From Gerris lacustris (Eukaryota; Arthropoda; Insecta; Hemiptera; Gerridae), in assembly GCA_951217055.1 (NCBI GenBank), contig OX578276.1, positions 60,697,307 to 60,761,306 on the forward strand: a stretch of DNA of 64,000 nucleotides, in the 5' to 3' direction. Numbering within the stretch: position 1 is the first letter of the stretch; each line of letters opens with the position of its first letter. The notes under the pieces were generated by a model. The model did not search any database and was not told where the DNA came from. It was given only the letters and a program-made list of their open reading frames with translations. Position numbers and translations under genes: made by a program. Of this stretch, positions 63,033 through 64,000 are shown piece after piece.

Positions 63033-63231
63033 TGCTTTGTAGAATAATAACTTAACTATTTTAAGTTTAACTATAGCTTTTATTAATTAAGCATGAATAA
63101 CAAATATACATAAGTGATTTTTCATAAAACAATCTAATCACGTTGAATGAATGCTCAATCTTTATAACCTCTTCTTCTTCTGATTTATCCTCTTCTTCCT
63201 TTCCCTTCCTAATCTCATCCATTCCAGCACA
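63033..63231 (-). repeat. 5' LTR
   Basis: About 199 bp, same TG...CA boundaries and the same TATA-like and AATAAA motifs as the other LTR. It contains an extra 10-bp ttcccttcct block. Confidence 0.8.
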
Positions 63232-64000
63232 TGCTTCCTTCAACTTAATATAGCTTTTGTTAATACGTGTTGAGTAAGCTGTCCCAGTGTGGAATAACCT
63301 TTTCCGAGTTCACTCTGATCAGATCAAAATAATTCAGCGTTTATTTGTCAGGATTTCCTATATATTAGATTCTTCAATAATAGGATTTACTATTCGTACG
63401 ATTCTCTTTCAAATGTCCTGGGTCTTCAAGCCTTAAACGAAAAAGGAAAGGCTTTTGACATTTTGTACCTCTCCAATAGGTGAATACTCCTCTATCATGA
63501 GGTTAAGTCTCAGTTAGTTGTCCTTCATTTAAGAAAACGTGGTAGCAGATTTGGTTACCTAAATAAATTATCATATATCAGCCCTCTGTTCCGATTGCAA
63601 TACAATAACATATTTCCACAACCACTGAAATAACATATTCACATTTCCCATCTACCAAATTCCATTGCAATAACACTATTTTAATTTCGCATCTGCGTAA
63701 CCTGAAATCAATCCTATTTCACATGTGTTCCTTCAATTGCAGTTTATATTTTAATTTTTATAACACATATTTGAAAAGTATGAAGAATTATTATTTTGGT
63801 AAGTTAAGAATTAATATGAACATGTGAACAAGTTAGAAAAATAAATTTGTACCAAGGGATTAATTCAGGGTACCGGTTTTTCCTAGCCCTGCTGCAGGTA
63901 CCTGAAGGACCTGGAAACCCCATGAAAACTAACATCCACAAACCCTTCCCATTGGTCAAAACAAGTAATCAAGCAGGTAAAATTTAAATAAATACCTATT
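63232..64000. other. Gene-free end of window
   Basis: No coding exon or recognisable repeat. The Rh50 first exon is not here. Confidence 0.4.

Larger units (their letters stand above)
60097..63231 (-). mobile_element. Decayed Ty3-type LTR retrotransposon
   Basis: Direct repeats (LTRs) at 60,097-60,283 and 63,033-63,231 enclose pol remnants in the order RT, RNase H, integrase and C-terminal tail on the minus strand. The 5' LTR runs almost directly into the RT domain, so gag and protease are deleted. At least four frameshifts break pol. No clear target duplication (ccaag against tgctt) and no obvious tRNA primer site. The element is dead. Confidence 0.9.

Noticed and set aside
1..64000. CRISPR arrays, bacterial operons, rRNA genes
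   Set aside because: Repeats are transposon-derived or simple sequence. There is no regular repeat-spacer structure, and host genes are spliced eukaryotic genes.

Overview
The window is AT-rich animal DNA. Its spliced genes, poly-A signals and repeat content (piggyBac, hAT, PIF/Harbinger, Tc1/mariner-like MITEs, Helitron, Ty3-type LTR element, LINE tails, tRNA-derived SINEs) point to an arthropod, most likely an insect. I cannot name the species. No bacterial-type operons, rRNA, CRISPR or replication origins are present. Short open frames are common because of the base composition, and most are noise or lie inside repeats.

Two host genes are supported, both on the minus strand. (1) An Rh50-type Rhesus glycoprotein (ammonium/ammonia channel) runs from about 57.33 kb down to 24.2 kb. 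Eight consecutive coding exons with GT-AG borders and compatible phases encode about 413 residues. They run from just before the conserved FQD(I/V)HVMIF segment to the stop codon, and a poly-A signal follows 63 nt later. The N-terminal exon is not visible and probably lies beyond 64,000. (2) An intact single-exon PIG-U gene (GPI transamidase subunit, 443 aa) sits at 41.1-42.4 kb, inside the 26-kb Rh50 intron and in the same orientation as its host.

Layout. 1-24 kb: no convincing gene. It holds MITEs, foldback repeats, a decayed PIF/Harbinger element, a 460-bp tRNA-derived SINE, and one GC-richer block (19.24-20.26 kb) with CRE, CCAAT and GC-box motifs that looks like an orphan promoter. 24.2-30.2 kb: Rh50 exons 4-9 (numbered assuming a single missing exon 1), with introns loaded by a LINE tail, a 1.29-kb hAT element with a perfect 8-bp target duplication, and a duplicated 340-bp repeat. 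30.2-56.2 kb: the giant intron with a hAT MITE, a piggyBac MITE, several head-to-head repeat dimers, tRNA-bearing palindromes, PIG-U, a 2.7-kb long-inverted-repeat transposon interrupted by a LINE, hAT transposase scraps, a perfect 30-bp-arm palindrome, a Helitron and a LINE relic. 56.2-57.3 kb: Rh50 exons 2-3. 57.4-64 kb: a second PIF/Harbinger element and a decayed, internally deleted Ty3-type LTR retrotransposon (60.1-63.2 kb), probably within Rh50 intron 1.

The two host genes act in different membrane processes: ammonia transport at the cell surface, and GPI-anchor attachment in the ER. Only their nesting links them. The most interesting features are the same-strand nested, intronless PIG-U; a recurrent theme of palindromic (head-to-head) repeat dimers, some with tRNA-like cores; and a conserved short motif shared by otherwise different repeat families.
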